NCBI RefSeq assembly: GCF_900115135.1
Contig: NZ_FOVK01000005.1
Location: 124,001 to 188,000, forward strand
Source of the DNA: Proteiniclasticum ruminis
GTDB taxonomy: Bacteria; Bacillota; Clostridia; Clostridiales; Clostridiaceae
DNA: 64,000 bases
Reading direction: 5' to 3'
The notes beneath the pieces were generated by a model. It did not search any database, had not been told where the DNA came from, and saw only the letters and a program-made list of their open reading frames with translations. Of the stretch, positions 24,441 to 33,382 are shown one piece after another. The position numbers were made by a program, and so were the translations under genes. How positions within the stretch are numbered: position 1 is the first letter of the stretch; each line of letters starts with the position of its first letter.

Positions 24441-25754
24441 TTAGTCTTCTCTTCTAATCACAAAAGCCTTGTCTTTATTCAGCATGTAGGGCCGATATAG
24501 ACCTGTGATGTTTGATAAAGGAAGCACTTCCGGTTTCAGTCTTATGTTGAGCTTCTCCTCCATGAATTTTCTTCTTGCCATGATCCTGCCGTATACTTCC
24601 GGATAGAGCGCTTTAATCTCTTCCCTCAGCTTTTCATCGGCAATGGCAATCCCGTCTTCACAGTTTGGCGCAGCATATTTCTTTTCAAGAAATGGAATGA
24701 TGTCCATCTGAAGCATCATACCGCTTTTGATCGTAATCTCTGATCCTTCATAAACAGGAGAAGACATCCATTCTTCCGTAGAAATGAGATGGCCGGGATT
24801 GAGAAACCATCCATGAATATTTCTAGGATAGGTGTCTTTCACCATCTGATAGATTTCTGACCCTTTGACGCCAATTTGCATATTCTCATACCAGTTGACC
24901 ATGACGGTGAAATAAGGTTTCGCGATTTTATCCAGAAAATCTCTGGATTCTTCTGGAAGGTCCTTTTCTGAGTATACTGCAAAGCCTCTTCTATTACTCT
25001 GCCCTCCAATAAGTCCCATGGACACCTGAAAGCGGTCTCCTAGCCTCAGTTTATTGGTGGTTGGGCTAACCATTCCAAAGTCCATACGCTCCCCTGCCAG
25101 CACTTTCGGAAATAAGGATGTGGGCAGAGACCCAGAAGTGCTGTACTGTGATACTTCGATTTCTGTGAGGCCCGTCCGGGTATGACGAAGCATATTTTGC
25201 ACCGCATCAGAGGCATAGGCTGCTCCAAACTCAAAGTATGCGATGTCGTGGGCTGTGTTTATGACACGAAGTCCATACTGGGGATCAATAAAGAGATCCG
25301 TGACATTTTCTAAAGATCCTTCTCCTGTGACCTCCTTCACCTTATCCACAATAAAGGACGGTACATCAAAGTCCTGTCTTGTGCCAAAGTCTGGATATAG
25401 AAGTTTCCACACTGCCATACCCATCCGGACATTGGCATCCACACCTATATACTGCAAAATTTCCTTCAGAGTCTTATTGTCATGGATGGGCTGATTGGGA
25501 AGGGAAAATGTATGAAAGAGAATGCCTTCAGTGGGGATTCTGCTCTGCTTAGCCATGCCAAGACACTCATTTCCCAGAAGTGTGTAAGATTTCCCACTCT
25601 GGTCCACTATTAAAAGTGCTTCTTCAAATCGTGGGCCATACCCTGTGAGATACTCAAAGTTCCCATAATGTTCCCGGTCTGCATAGATCATAAGATACTT
25701 CAGATTTCTCTTACTCATCTCCTGAAGTGTTCGCTTCAGACGATTATGATACAC
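24441..25754 (-). CDS. M24-family (creatinase/Xaa-Pro peptidase-like) protein with altered metal site, frameshifted at its start
   Basis: 437 residues from a GTG at 25754 that has no ribosome site. An N-terminal creatinase-type domain (YADREHYGNFEYLTGYGPRFEEALL) and a pita-bread domain are recognisable. In active M24 metalloenzymes five residues (Asp, Asp, His, Glu, Glu) bind two metals. Here the first two aspartates are lost (RFQVSMG at 241-247, NRRGFAV at 254-260), the His is kept (His322 in PGHLIS), the first Glu is Asp351 and the last is Glu366. A metal-free creatinase-like hydrolase or a non-catalytic protein is therefore more likely than an aminopeptidase. The true start is probably a TTG at 25848, out of frame because of a 7-bp repeat. 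Confidence 0.75.
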   Translation of the reverse strand: MYHNRLKRTLQEMSKRNLKYLMIYADREHYGNFEYLTGYGPRFEEALLIVDQSGKSYTLLGNECLGMAKQSRIPTEGILFHTFSLPNQPIHDNKTLKEILQYIGVDANVRMGMAVWKLLYPDFGTRQDFDVPSFIVDKVKEVTGEGSLENVTDLFIDPQYGLRVINTAHDIAYFEFGAAYASDAVQNMLRHTRTGLTEIEVSQYSTSGSLPTSLFPKVLAGERMDFGMVSPTTNKLRLGDRFQVSMGLIGGQSNRRGFAVYSEKDLPEESRDFLDKIAKPYFTVMVNWYENMQIGVKGSEIYQMVKDTYPRNIHGWFLNPGHLISTEEWMSSPVYEGSEITIKSGMMLQMDIIPFLEKKYAAPNCEDGIAIADEKLREEIKALYPEVYGRIMARRKFMEEKLNIRLKPEVLPLSNITGLYRPYMLNKDKAFVIRRED

Positions 25755-25755
25755 A

Positions 25756-25848
25756 TCATCGGGCAGAACCTGCTGGATGCTGGATGCTGGGTGATGGTAT
25801 GCTAGGGTCTTCTACTACTTCATAGTCAATCTGGTTTTCTGTAATCAA
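25756..25848 (-). other. Displaced 5' end of the M24-family gene
   Basis: A TTG at 25848 preceded by GGAGG at nine bases opens MITENQIDYEVVEDPSIPS and reads into the heptamer repeat. It then goes out of frame and stops at 25756-25758, two bases before the GTG at 25754. Taking out one 7-bp unit joins the frames as ...PSPSIQQVLPDDVYHNRLKR, continuous with the main protein. The TGA-T-GTG arrangement would also allow reinitiation. Confidence 0.75.
25772..25792. repeat. Heptanucleotide tandem repeat inside a gene start
   Basis: GCTGGAT twice, then GCTGGGT (plus strand). Seven is not a multiple of three, so gain or loss of a unit by slippage turns the downstream frame on or off. Confidence 0.85.
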
Positions 25849-25868
25849 AAATACGTTCCTCCGTAAAC

Positions 25869-25890
25869 TTTACTATTCTCTACTAGTAAA
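25869..25890. promoter_or_regulatory. Inverted repeat upstream of the M24-family ribosome site
   Basis: TTTACTA and TAGTAAA arms are separated by eight bases, seven bases upstream of the GGAGG that serves the TTG start. An operator is possible; no regulator is nearby. Confidence 0.35.
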
Positions 25891-26000
25891 CCCTATAATA
25901 TATGAAATTGTAGATGGAAAGCTCTTTAAAATACTCTTTGGATGTTTTTGTATCGGTTCATTGCATGAAAGACCAAAAACATTCTTGGGCTTCTTTAAAT

Positions 26001-27674
26001 TCATACACCGACTTCATAATATGGATCCAGCTCTTCCTTGAATGCTCTTCTTCTATAGTATTTTTTCTTATAGAACTCTATGAGTCGCCTTTTCCCGTTC
26101 TCTTCCCCTCGGGATTCCATCACTTCTCCCAGCATAGCCACAAGAAGCGCTGCCTTATGATAACTATGTCGGAAGGAGCCTCCTACAATTCCCTCTACTC
26201 TCTGTTCCACTTCCGTCTGAACCCAGGATAAATAACGACTGCTTTCTTCCTCGCTGAATCTATAAATCTTCTTCCAATTCTCAAACAGGATTTGATTCCA
26301 GTCTTCATTTATGCTGTACATACCAAGTTTACAGCATGTATCTTGAAACATATTCAATCCCGCTTTTTGAAGCCTCTGTCCGTCATAGAGCCCAAGAAGA
26401 AATAGTGGCACGATAACCCCTTTGGGATCTCTCGTCCATCCTAAGGATCTGGATATGCCTTTATACTGCTGATAGATGGATTCCCAGTCGCCTGAAAGAA
26501 AGAGGATTGCATCTTTTTCTTTCAGCGATATCTGGTTCCTGCGCCACTGCCCCGCTTCTTTAGGAACTTCTTTCTCTGATTCGATCCAGAGGTTTTCTGC
26601 ATATAGGGCTGCTTCCTTTAGCATTTCTCTGTCTTCAGTGACACCACAGAGCTCCAGAAAATGGAAAGCGGTGGTGTTGGAATAATAAGTCTCTTTTATG
26701 GCATATTGATAGAGTTCTATCTGACCCAAGTTCTTAGCAGCATTTGCTGCCTTTTGTGCAATATTTCCACGGATTTCAAGACTTCTTGGCAGGTTCTCCA
26801 AAGCCCAAAGGGCACTTTGTAGTGCTTCATCGTTCCTCTTCTCTTCTTGGAGCACTTCACAAACCTTAAGATGCAGCAGCGGATGCTTCTCCCCGCTTTT
26901 CTTTGCCACAGCGGAAAAGTAGTCTGAGTCTCCCAAAAGAAGCGCTGCATCTGCCATAAGAATCGCAGCTTCATCCGCTTCTATGTCTTCAAGATAGATC
27001 ATGGACACGGATAAGAAGGTATCAATCCCTTTCACCTCTTCTGGTCCTGCGGTGAAGATCTCTTCCAGCGTGAACTTAAGGTAATGGTTTCTCAAAAGTA
27101 CTCCATAGATCTTCTGAACCCGAGTCTCGCCTTCATAGGTTTGGTAATAAAGATATAAAAGCTTCAAAAAAGCCTCTTTGCGTTTCACGCGGATCACCTC
27201 TTTATCAATGAGTTCTTCTAAAGAGAACATCACAAACTCCTCATCCTCTTCAGAGTACGCATAAAAATCCAAAAGGAGTAACGGTTCAAGGAGACTTAAG
27301 GCATCTTTATACTGCATTCTTTGGTTCAAGTCCAGCGCCAATGCATAATATTTCTCAAAGGCTTTCGCAATGCCATACGCATCGCTGAATACCTCCTCAT
27401 ACTCATCATCGTAGGGGGAGAACTGATAATCAATATAAGTTTCCACATCAAAGTGCATACTTCCATCCTCAATTTTTTGACACCAAGTTGCAAATTCCTC
27501 ATGATCAATTCTCAGATCCTTCTCCAAGGCGTTCCCAGTAAGAAGATGTAGGTATTCTTCTCTTCGTTCTTCTGCTACCTGCAGCAGAAGATGCCGCAAA
27601 AGATCATCTTTCCGGCTTTCCTTCATGGCTTTCATCTCTTGTTCAATCCTTTTCGCATACTCTAGATAATTCAT
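26001..27674 (-). CDS. Helical-repeat hypothetical protein
   Basis: 557 residues; the ATG at 27674 follows AGGGAGA. There is no signal peptide or membrane segment. The sequence is acidic and almost wholly alpha-helical, with TPR-like pairs such as YALALDLNQRMQYKDALSLLEPLLLLDF and VCEVLQEEKRNDEALQSALWALENLP. A basic, Tyr-rich C-terminal end follows (SYHKAALLVAMLGEVMESRG, then YKKKYYRRRAFKEEL). The end resembles C-terminal parts of some SWIM zinc-finger-associated proteins, but no SWIM CxCxnCxH motif is present. It is probably a cytoplasmic scaffold. It is transcribed alone or just ahead of the M24-family gene. Function is unknown. Confidence 0.65.
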   Translation of the reverse strand: MNYLEYAKRIEQEMKAMKESRKDDLLRHLLLQVAEERREEYLHLLTGNALEKDLRIDHEEFATWCQKIEDGSMHFDVETYIDYQFSPYDDEYEEVFSDAYGIAKAFEKYYALALDLNQRMQYKDALSLLEPLLLLDFYAYSEEDEEFVMFSLEELIDKEVIRVKRKEAFLKLLYLYYQTYEGETRVQKIYGVLLRNHYLKFTLEEIFTAGPEEVKGIDTFLSVSMIYLEDIEADEAAILMADAALLLGDSDYFSAVAKKSGEKHPLLHLKVCEVLQEEKRNDEALQSALWALENLPRSLEIRGNIAQKAANAAKNLGQIELYQYAIKETYYSNTTAFHFLELCGVTEDREMLKEAALYAENLWIESEKEVPKEAGQWRRNQISLKEKDAILFLSGDWESIYQQYKGISRSLGWTRDPKGVIVPLFLLGLYDGQRLQKAGLNMFQDTCCKLGMYSINEDWNQILFENWKKIYRFSEEESSRYLSWVQTEVEQRVEGIVGGSFRHSYHKAALLVAMLGEVMESRGEENGKRRLIEFYKKKYYRRRAFKEELDPYYEVGV

Positions 27675-27772
27675 AAAACTCTCCCTGATTCTATTAATTC
27701 ATAGATTTATAATCGTACTCACGCGCTCATGTGAACATCAATAAGAAATAGATTGCATGAACATCAGTTTCT

Positions 27773-29200
27773 TCATGAATAATACTTTTGAAATTTACTC
27801 TTTGGTTTATCCGGTAAAGTCATTTTTATTTGCCCATCATCGATTAAAGGTGAAATATAAGTTTTTATAAAATAGCTGGGTGCTTCAAACCCAAATCTCT
27901 TGGCGAGCTCTTCTCTTGTCCTAGGTGTTCTACAGTACTCTAGAATATCCTGGTGAAGCCCAGAGCTTTCATCTTGAGAACTTTTCTTTTTGTAGAAAAC
28001 CACCTTAAATACACCACGTCTATCTATGAATACAGGCGCAGGCATATTAAACTTTTTTAGCTCCGCAATAACCGTCGGGATGCCAGAAAATCGATTCTCA
28101 GTATCTATCATAATTTCTAGCGCACCTGCTAAGTATGGATTTCTCGTATCTGCTGCTGCCTTCCCCAAATCATCAATGGTAATTCTTCCATAAAGTCCAC
28201 CAGGGTTCTCTAACTCCAGTCTATCTTCATACATGATAAGCCTTATTGGCGAACGTTCTGTGTGAACACTATAGTCTCTGTGTATCAGTGCATTTAGCAC
28301 TATTTCTCTAACTGCTTTCATAGGATATTCCGGTTTATCCGCCCTAGTCCCTTCATCAGTTACAATGGTCATAACCTTCATATTCCTTCGAACAAAAGCT
28401 AATGTGCTTTCGAGCATCTGAGATACGGTGCCTTCAATTCGCTTATTGTCTATAAATCTTTCTCCAGAATCGCCTAGTTCTCCCATCTCTGTTCCCTGTA
28501 CCACCATTGCTGTGACGCTGAGCTGTGGAAAAAACTCTTGGGGATATTCACCAAATAATATGAGTCCAGCCAATGTAGGCAACTCATTTTGAATTATACC
28601 TTGGGTCTCTAGTACTCGCTGATCATCAAGATTGGAGAGATTGTTTTTTTGTCTGCGTAAATTTAATAAATACTCGGTAATATTATCTCTCTTAAGATTA
28701 GATAGAGTTGCCCGCTCGACAGTCCGGATTTCATCATGTATTTTCCTCTTAAAGGCTTCATAACTATATATTTCATATTCAGTCATTGGCTGATCTGAAT
28801 CACCTACACGAATATAGGATCCTCTAAGCCTTCCGGCACCTTTATAGAAACATGGCTTATCGTAAATGTCGCACTCTGATATCTCTGCACTCACAACCAG
28901 TTTTCCTTCAACTGTTGCAACTGTAAAAAGAGGTCTCACGACTGGTTCCATTTGTAAAGACTGTTCCACTATTTTTTTTTGAAGGTCTTGAGCATCATAA
29001 ACCCCTACTACCTTATAATCAGAGTCTTCATCAATCCCAAAAATAATAATTCCGCCACCAATCTGGTTGGAAAAGCTAGATAGTGTATCATAAAGTCTAG
29101 TCGGTATTCCACCTGAGGCTTTCTTCAGTTCTATATGTTGCTGCTCACATTTCTCTAAAGTAACTTTATGGACTAGTTGAACCAGTTCTTCTTCTAACAT
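27773..29200 (-). CDS. AlbA_2 (Schlafen-like) / HATPase_c_4 transcriptional regulator-like protein
   Basis: 475 residues; the ATG at 29200 follows AGGAGGGAG. Residues about 10-140 are an AlbA_2/Schlafen AAA_4-type nucleic-acid-binding domain: EQQHIELKKASGGIPTRLYDTLSSFSNQIGGGIIIFGI, then SYIRVGDSDQPM. Residues about 260-400 resemble the HATPase_c_4 domain (YPMKAVREIVLNALIHRDYSVHTERSPIRL, ENPGGLYG, TRNPYLAGAL). A short winged-helix-like tail follows (RTREELAKRFG). Such proteins are often annotated as ATP-dependent DNA helicase RecG-like or as regulators, and some lie in defence islands. No partner gene is present here. Its own promoter precedes it. Confidence 0.8.
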   Translation of the reverse strand: MLEEELVQLVHKVTLEKCEQQHIELKKASGGIPTRLYDTLSSFSNQIGGGIIIFGIDEDSDYKVVGVYDAQDLQKKIVEQSLQMEPVVRPLFTVATVEGKLVVSAEISECDIYDKPCFYKGAGRLRGSYIRVGDSDQPMTEYEIYSYEAFKRKIHDEIRTVERATLSNLKRDNITEYLLNLRRQKNNLSNLDDQRVLETQGIIQNELPTLAGLILFGEYPQEFFPQLSVTAMVVQGTEMGELGDSGERFIDNKRIEGTVSQMLESTLAFVRRNMKVMTIVTDEGTRADKPEYPMKAVREIVLNALIHRDYSVHTERSPIRLIMYEDRLELENPGGLYGRITIDDLGKAAADTRNPYLAGALEIMIDTENRFSGIPTVIAELKKFNMPAPVFIDRRGVFKVVFYKKKSSQDESSGLHQDILEYCRTPRTREELAKRFGFEAPSYFIKTYISPLIDDGQIKMTLPDKPKSKFQKYYS

Positions 29201-29224
29201 TTATCTCCCTCCTTCTCATCTACA

Positions 29225-29253
29225 ATCATACTATAGTCTTGTGTAAAATCCAA
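29225..29253 (-). promoter_or_regulatory. Promoter of the AlbA_2 gene
   Basis: On the minus strand -35 TTGGAT (29248-29253), 17 bases, -10 TATGAT (29225-29230), about 25 bases before the start codon. The region upstream (29254-29452) is very AT-rich and holds two AAGCAAATT copies about 60 bases apart; nothing coding was seen there. Confidence 0.6.
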
Positions 29254-29453
29254 CTTTTTAAGCAAATTATATTTATTTTAATCAAATTTCTTCTTTTTAC
29301 TTAAAATATAATTATTTTAGGCAAATATTAAGCAAATTTACATGAATTTTTTTCTTTGATTTCAATATGTTTCACAAGAAATCTTCTTATGGACTCTTAC
29401 TATCCCCATAGGTAATGTCGTGTATGCTGAGCATTGCTATTCTGATGCAATAA

Positions 29454-29492
29454 AAGTCCGGATGGAGCAATAATTCTTCTCCATCCGGACTT
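29454..29492 (-). terminator. Terminator after the rbsB remnant
   Basis: A 14-bp perfect stem AAGTCCGGATGGAG/CTCCATCCGGACTT is followed on the minus strand by TTATTG. Confidence 0.85.
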
Positions 29493-29521
29493 CTACAGAC
29501 TTCTTTGATTTTAAATTACAA

Positions 29522-30300
29522 TTACTTCTTGGTGACCAACTGTAGATTTACAGGGATGGTTTTCTCCACAGATTCTCCATTGATGACCTTCATGGCGTTC
29601 TCAACACCCAGTGAACCAATCATCTTTGGCAGCTGCTCTACCGTTGCAGCCATGGAACCATCTTCTACTGCTGCTTTTGCATCGGCTGTGGCATCAAAAC
29701 CTACCACAAGGATGTCTCTTCCAGAAGCCTTGATGGCTTCAAGAGCACCCAGCGCCATTTCATCATTATGAGCAAAAACTGCATCGATCTCTGTCTGAGC
29801 CTGCAGGATATTCTCCATAACAGAAAGTCCTTCTGCACGGTCAAAGTTTGCTGTCTGACGGGCTACTACTTCAATATTTGTTCCTTCCAAAGCCTTGTTG
29901 AACCCTTCGCCTCTGTCTCTTGCAGCAGAAGCACCTGGGATACCTTCCAGTTCTACAACCTTACCTTCTCCACCCAGCTGCTCTACGATAAACTCTCCAG
30001 CAAGAACACCACCAGCTACGTTGTCAGAAGCAATATGCGCTACTACTTCTCCACCGTTGGCGCCTCTGTCCAGAGTAATCACGGGAATGTCCGCAGCATT
30101 GGCAGCTTCCACTGCACTCTTTACCGCATCTGAATCTGTAGGGTTAATGAGGATCAGGTCTACCTTCTGGTTGATGAGGTCTTCCACGTTGGACATTTCA
30201 GTGGCTGAATCATCCTGAGAGTCTAAAGTAATGAGTGTTGCACCCAGCTCGGCTGCTTTTACTTTGGCCCCAGCTTCAAGGGTGTTATTAGTTTGGTTGG
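29522..30300 (-). pseudogene. rbsB: 5'-truncated ribose-type ABC substrate-binding protein
   Basis: The C-terminal 255 or so residues of an RbsB-like periplasmic-binding protein are intact: LDSQDDSATEMSNVEDLINQKVDLILINPTDSDAV, VAHIASDNVAGG, the GEGFNKAL and VFAHNDEMALGALEAI segments, and a normal end (VEKTIPVNLQLVTKK). Reading upstream, the frame continues to about 30296 (SNQTNNTLEAGAKVKAAELG) and then meets a TAG. The signal peptide, lipobox Cys and first sugar-binding strand are gone and no usable start remains; an ATG at 30196 would give a 224-residue fragment without export signal. An AGGAGGAC just upstream looks like a ribosome site whose start codon was deleted. No rbsA/rbsC partner is present. 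Confidence 0.8.
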
Positions 30301-30420
30301 AGTCCTCCTAATAAATGTAATAGGAATTTTTATTCCTAAAGATCCATTTACACTGTTCACCTGCACTGTACCCGCCTTGATTCTTTCACGGACTCTATTA
30401 AGAATATCCTACATTCACAT
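30301..30420 (-). other. Out-of-frame coding scar fused to the rbsB remnant
   Basis: A second frame reads DILNRVRERIKAGTVQVNSVNG... across this stretch and on into the rbsB remnant in the wrong frame, from a TAG upstream and with no start codon. It looks like protein-coding debris; a resemblance to the end of a GGDEF domain is faint and not claimed. Together with the truncated rbsB it marks a deletion junction near 30296-30310. Confidence 0.45.
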
Positions 30421-30427
30421 ATTAAAA

Positions 30428-30461
30428 GCTGGTCCAGACTAAGAATTTAGTCTGGACCAGC
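30428..30461 (-). terminator. Terminator of the nucleoside operon
   Basis: A perfect 15-bp stem GCTGGTCCAGACTAA/TTAGTCTGGACCAGC has a 4-base loop and TTTT on the minus strand. A second hairpin (CTGGTGA/TCACCAG, 30465-30492) lies directly upstream. Confidence 0.9.
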
Positions 30462-30542
30462 CATACTGGTGAATCGCTTGCAAAACTCACCAGATATTGA
30501 GGGGTGTCTTGTTGGCTCAGCCATAAGACTTTCGAAATAACT

Positions 30543-31433
30543 TTAATCGAATGTATAGTCCAAAACTTCTGCGATAATTGGAATCGATGCTTCTGCACCA
30601 TTTCTTGTAACAGATATGGCGGATGCTTTCGCAGCAAGATTCATAGAGTTTTCAACCGTTTCTCCTCTAGAAAGCGCTGCAATAAGATATCCTGTAAAAG
30701 TATCTCCTGCACCCGTTGTATCTACTGCCTGAACCTTATAAGCGGATTGGAATACGCTTTCTTCTCCACTTTTATAATATGCACCGTTAACACCTACCGT
30801 TAGAATGATTGTCATAGATGGATACGTCTCAGAAAGCACCTTTAGGATCTCCTGCGGATCCTCTTCTCCTGACAGATCTCTTCCTTCTACTTCATTCAGA
30901 ATCAGCATGGACACTTTATTAAGATCAAGACTCTGTATTTTTTCATTCATGGGAGACGGATTGAGGATCACTTTCATCCCTCTCTCATAAGCCTTGTCCA
31001 TGATAAAACTAAGCTCATTGATCTCATTTTGCAGTACCAAATAATCCCCTTTATCAAACCCATTCAGTATTTTTTCGATATGGGATCTGTTTTGTCTTTG
31101 ATTTGTTCCACCATAAAGGATGATACTGTTCTGACCCTGTTGGTCTACTAAAATTACTGCATGTCCTGTGGATTGGCCAATCTCTTTCTCTATATACTCT
31201 GTATCAACATCGTTCCGACGTAAAATCTCAGTAAGGAATACCCCTTCTTCTCCAACTACTCCTGCATGATATACTTTTGCTCCTGCTCTTGCCATGGCAA
31301 TGGACTGATTTAATCCTTTTCCGCCAGCAAATACCTTTCTATCAACGGAGGAGAGGGTTTCACCAGGGCGAACCAGATGTTCCACCTGATATACATAGTC
31401 GATATTGAGGGAGCCGAAATTTAAGATTTTCAA
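30543..31433 (-). CDS. rbsK: Ribokinase (PfkB family)
   Basis: 296 residues. The TTG at 31433 is the likely start: GGGAGG is seven bases upstream and the TTG overlaps the preceding stop as TTGA, a coupled arrangement; an upstream ATG in the same frame (31448) overlaps the ribosome site. It phosphorylates D-ribose to ribose-5-phosphate. PfkB motif 1 (FAGGKGLNQSIAMAR) is near residues 35-49 and motif 2 (DTTGAGDTFTG) holds the catalytic Asp244. As last gene of the nucleoside operon it would capture the ribose freed by the hydrolase. The chain is near the usual ribokinase length of about 300. Confidence 0.9.
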   Translation of the reverse strand: MKILNFGSLNIDYVYQVEHLVRPGETLSSVDRKVFAGGKGLNQSIAMARAGAKVYHAGVVGEEGVFLTEILRRNDVDTEYIEKEIGQSTGHAVILVDQQGQNSIILYGGTNQRQNRSHIEKILNGFDKGDYLVLQNEINELSFIMDKAYERGMKVILNPSPMNEKIQSLDLNKVSMLILNEVEGRDLSGEEDPQEILKVLSETYPSMTIILTVGVNGAYYKSGEESVFQSAYKVQAVDTTGAGDTFTGYLIAALSRGETVENSMNLAAKASAISVTRNGAEASIPIIAEVLDYTFD

Positions 31434-32605
31434 ATATTTTCCTCCCATCTCTTGTAGTTTTTCATGAGTTCATAATATGTTCTAATCGCCTGATAATATT
31501 TTTCGAGTTCCAGTGACTCATTTGGAATATGAGCTTCTCTCATTTCTCCAGGACCATACAACACTGTTGGAATCTTTCTATTTTTTCGGATGATAGAGGC
31601 ATCGCTGAAGAAATTTGTGCCACTGAACAATGCCTCTTCTCCAAAAGCATTCTCGTGAGCCTTCTGAAGAAGTAGAACTGCATCATCTACTTTATCTACT
31701 GAAACTGACTCTCGATGATTTAGAATTTTCACCGTGATCTTACCTTTATGAATGCTGTTGAACTTCTCTTGAAGTTTCTCCAGATCTCTAAGAAACTGAA
31801 CACTGTCCGTCTCAGGAATCAGTCTGATATCTAGATTTGCTTCCGCAGAATCAGGAATCACATTGGTCTTAATTCCGCCTTTCATCGTGGTCAGTTGGCA
31901 TGTATTCTCTCCTAAAAAAAGGTTCTTTCCAGGAGGAAGAAGCTTTTTGAGTTCAGTGACGAAATCTATGAGGCTTTCAATGGCATTGATTCCCTCATCA
32001 CTGTATGCTCCATGCGCAGTTTTTCCAGCGGATCTCACTTCCAGCCAAATCGCTCCTTTTGAAGCAATCGATATGGTATTTCCTGTGGGTTCCGAGATGT
32101 AAAGAACGGCATCCTTCTCGGCTGCAATCTCTTCCGCTATTTGTGATGCCCCAAGTCCATCAGACTCCTCATCAAAGGTTCCATAAAAGTGAATGGTTTC
32201 TTCGGGTATAAAGTTTTCTGCTTTAAGCAGCTGCATCGCATAGATCATGGCACAGAGTCCACCCTTCATGTCACTGGCTCCACGGCAATAAACTCTTCCA
32301 TCTATCTCCTCAGGAACATAAGGATTGGTATTCCATTTGGATACGTCCCCTACAGGTACCGTATCCAAATGACCATTTAATATCAGCCTTACTTCTTTCT
32401 TTCTCCCTGGTAGACTTATGCGAACATTTGCCCTTTCAGATGTCTCTAAAAGCACATCAGACATCAACCCATACTCTGCTCCGTATCTTGCCAGATACTT
32501 TGCAAGCACTGCCTCTTTTCCCGGAGGATTCACAGTAGGAATCTTTAGTACCTCATAGAGGAACTGCTTTGATTCGAGTTTTTCTTTTTCTGTAAGTCCT
32601 TTCAA
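31430..32605 (-). CDS. M20-family amidohydrolase/peptidase (ArgE/DapE-like), copy 1
   Basis: 391 residues from a TTG at 32605, six to seven bases after AGGAGG. It is a di-zinc hydrolase: NGHLDTVP with His79 and Asp81, bridging Asp112 in GASDMKGG, DEESDG with catalytic Glu146 and Glu147, and a late His in REAHIPNE. The central dimerisation domain (GKTAHGAY) is complete. Such enzymes cut amide bonds of N-acyl, N-carbamoyl or formyl substrates as well as peptides. Lying between a GATase1-like gene and ribokinase in a nucleoside operon, it may act on a base-derived amide. The substrate is not predicted. Confidence 0.85.
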   Translation of the reverse strand: MKGLTEKEKLESKQFLYEVLKIPTVNPPGKEAVLAKYLARYGAEYGLMSDVLLETSERANVRISLPGRKKEVRLILNGHLDTVPVGDVSKWNTNPYVPEEIDGRVYCRGASDMKGGLCAMIYAMQLLKAENFIPEETIHFYGTFDEESDGLGASQIAEEIAAEKDAVLYISEPTGNTISIASKGAIWLEVRSAGKTAHGAYSDEGINAIESLIDFVTELKKLLPPGKNLFLGENTCQLTTMKGGIKTNVIPDSAEANLDIRLIPETDSVQFLRDLEKLQEKFNSIHKGKITVKILNHRESVSVDKVDDAVLLLQKAHENAFGEEALFSGTNFFSDASIIRKNRKIPTVLYGPGEMREAHIPNESLELEKYYQAIRTYYELMKNYKRWEENI

Positions 32606-32615
32606 AATACACCTC

Positions 32616-33362
32616 CTACTTGGAAGTCATATAGTCCAGAAGCCCTTTCCAAAGTTCATCATAATGAGTCCAGTTGACGAAGGCTGGAGGTCCCCAGTGT
32701 GGTGCACAGTCAGATGTGAATACTGAAGACTTTCCTTTGCCAAAGCTTCCCACTGCGATCAAAGGATCTCCTCCGATTTCAACCAGCACCTCAGCTCCTT
32801 CTATAGGAAGGGTCTTATTGTACCCAAGGAAGTGTGGCCACTCTTCAGGTAAATTCCTTATTGCTTCATGATCTTTCACTTTTTGTGGAACAATCCCTTC
32901 TGGACGCTCTACTCTATCGTCTACATCCAGACACTTTACTGGGAGAATATCCTTCACCTCTGTCATTCCGTATCTTGTTTTTGCATCGATACCTGTAAAG
33001 GACATGTAGCCTCCCACCATTAAGAAACTTCCACCCTCAAGAACATAGTCTCTGATTAAAGCTGTTCTGTTTGGTGTCGTTTCACTCTTTGTGAAGGTAT
33101 TGTGTGGAAGCAGCAACGTATTGGATCCAATATCTGACAGGATGACTGCATCATACTTCTTGATTTCTTCCATAGTAGTTGGGAATTTGGAAGATGCCTC
33201 ATGATTAGGAAGGTAATCTACCTCATACCCTGCTTTTTCAATGGCGCTTCTGATATATTTTACGCCTTCTTCATAATTGGATGTATAAAAAGTATCGAAT
33301 CCCTTGATGTGTGTGGTGTAACTCACCCAGGACTCTCCTGCAATTAGTACTCTCTTATTCAT
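32616..33362 (-). CDS. GATase1-like (PF07090-type) protein
   Basis: 248 residues; the ATG at 33362 follows AAAGGAG. It has the class I glutamine amidotransferase-like fold of the ThuA/GATase1_like group: MNKRVLIAGESWVSYTTHIKG, a central EIKKYDAVILSDIGSNTLLL, then the YVLEGGSFLMVGGYMSF strand-turn and a C-terminal HWGPPAFVNW. The nucleophilic Cys-His-Glu triad of true amidotransferases is not evident, so enzymatic glutaminase activity is unlikely; related proteins have been tied to sugar metabolism. It is flanked by two M20 hydrolases. It may bind or isomerise a sugar or open-ring intermediate; this is inference only. Confidence 0.75.
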   Translation of the reverse strand: MNKRVLIAGESWVSYTTHIKGFDTFYTSNYEEGVKYIRSAIEKAGYEVDYLPNHEASSKFPTTMEEIKKYDAVILSDIGSNTLLLPHNTFTKSETTPNRTALIRDYVLEGGSFLMVGGYMSFTGIDAKTRYGMTEVKDILPVKCLDVDDRVERPEGIVPQKVKDHEAIRNLPEEWPHFLGYNKTLPIEGAEVLVEIGGDPLIAVGSFGKGKSSVFTSDCAPHWGPPAFVNWTHYDELWKGLLDYMTSK

Positions 33363-33382
33363 TCTATTCTTCTCCTTTAGTT

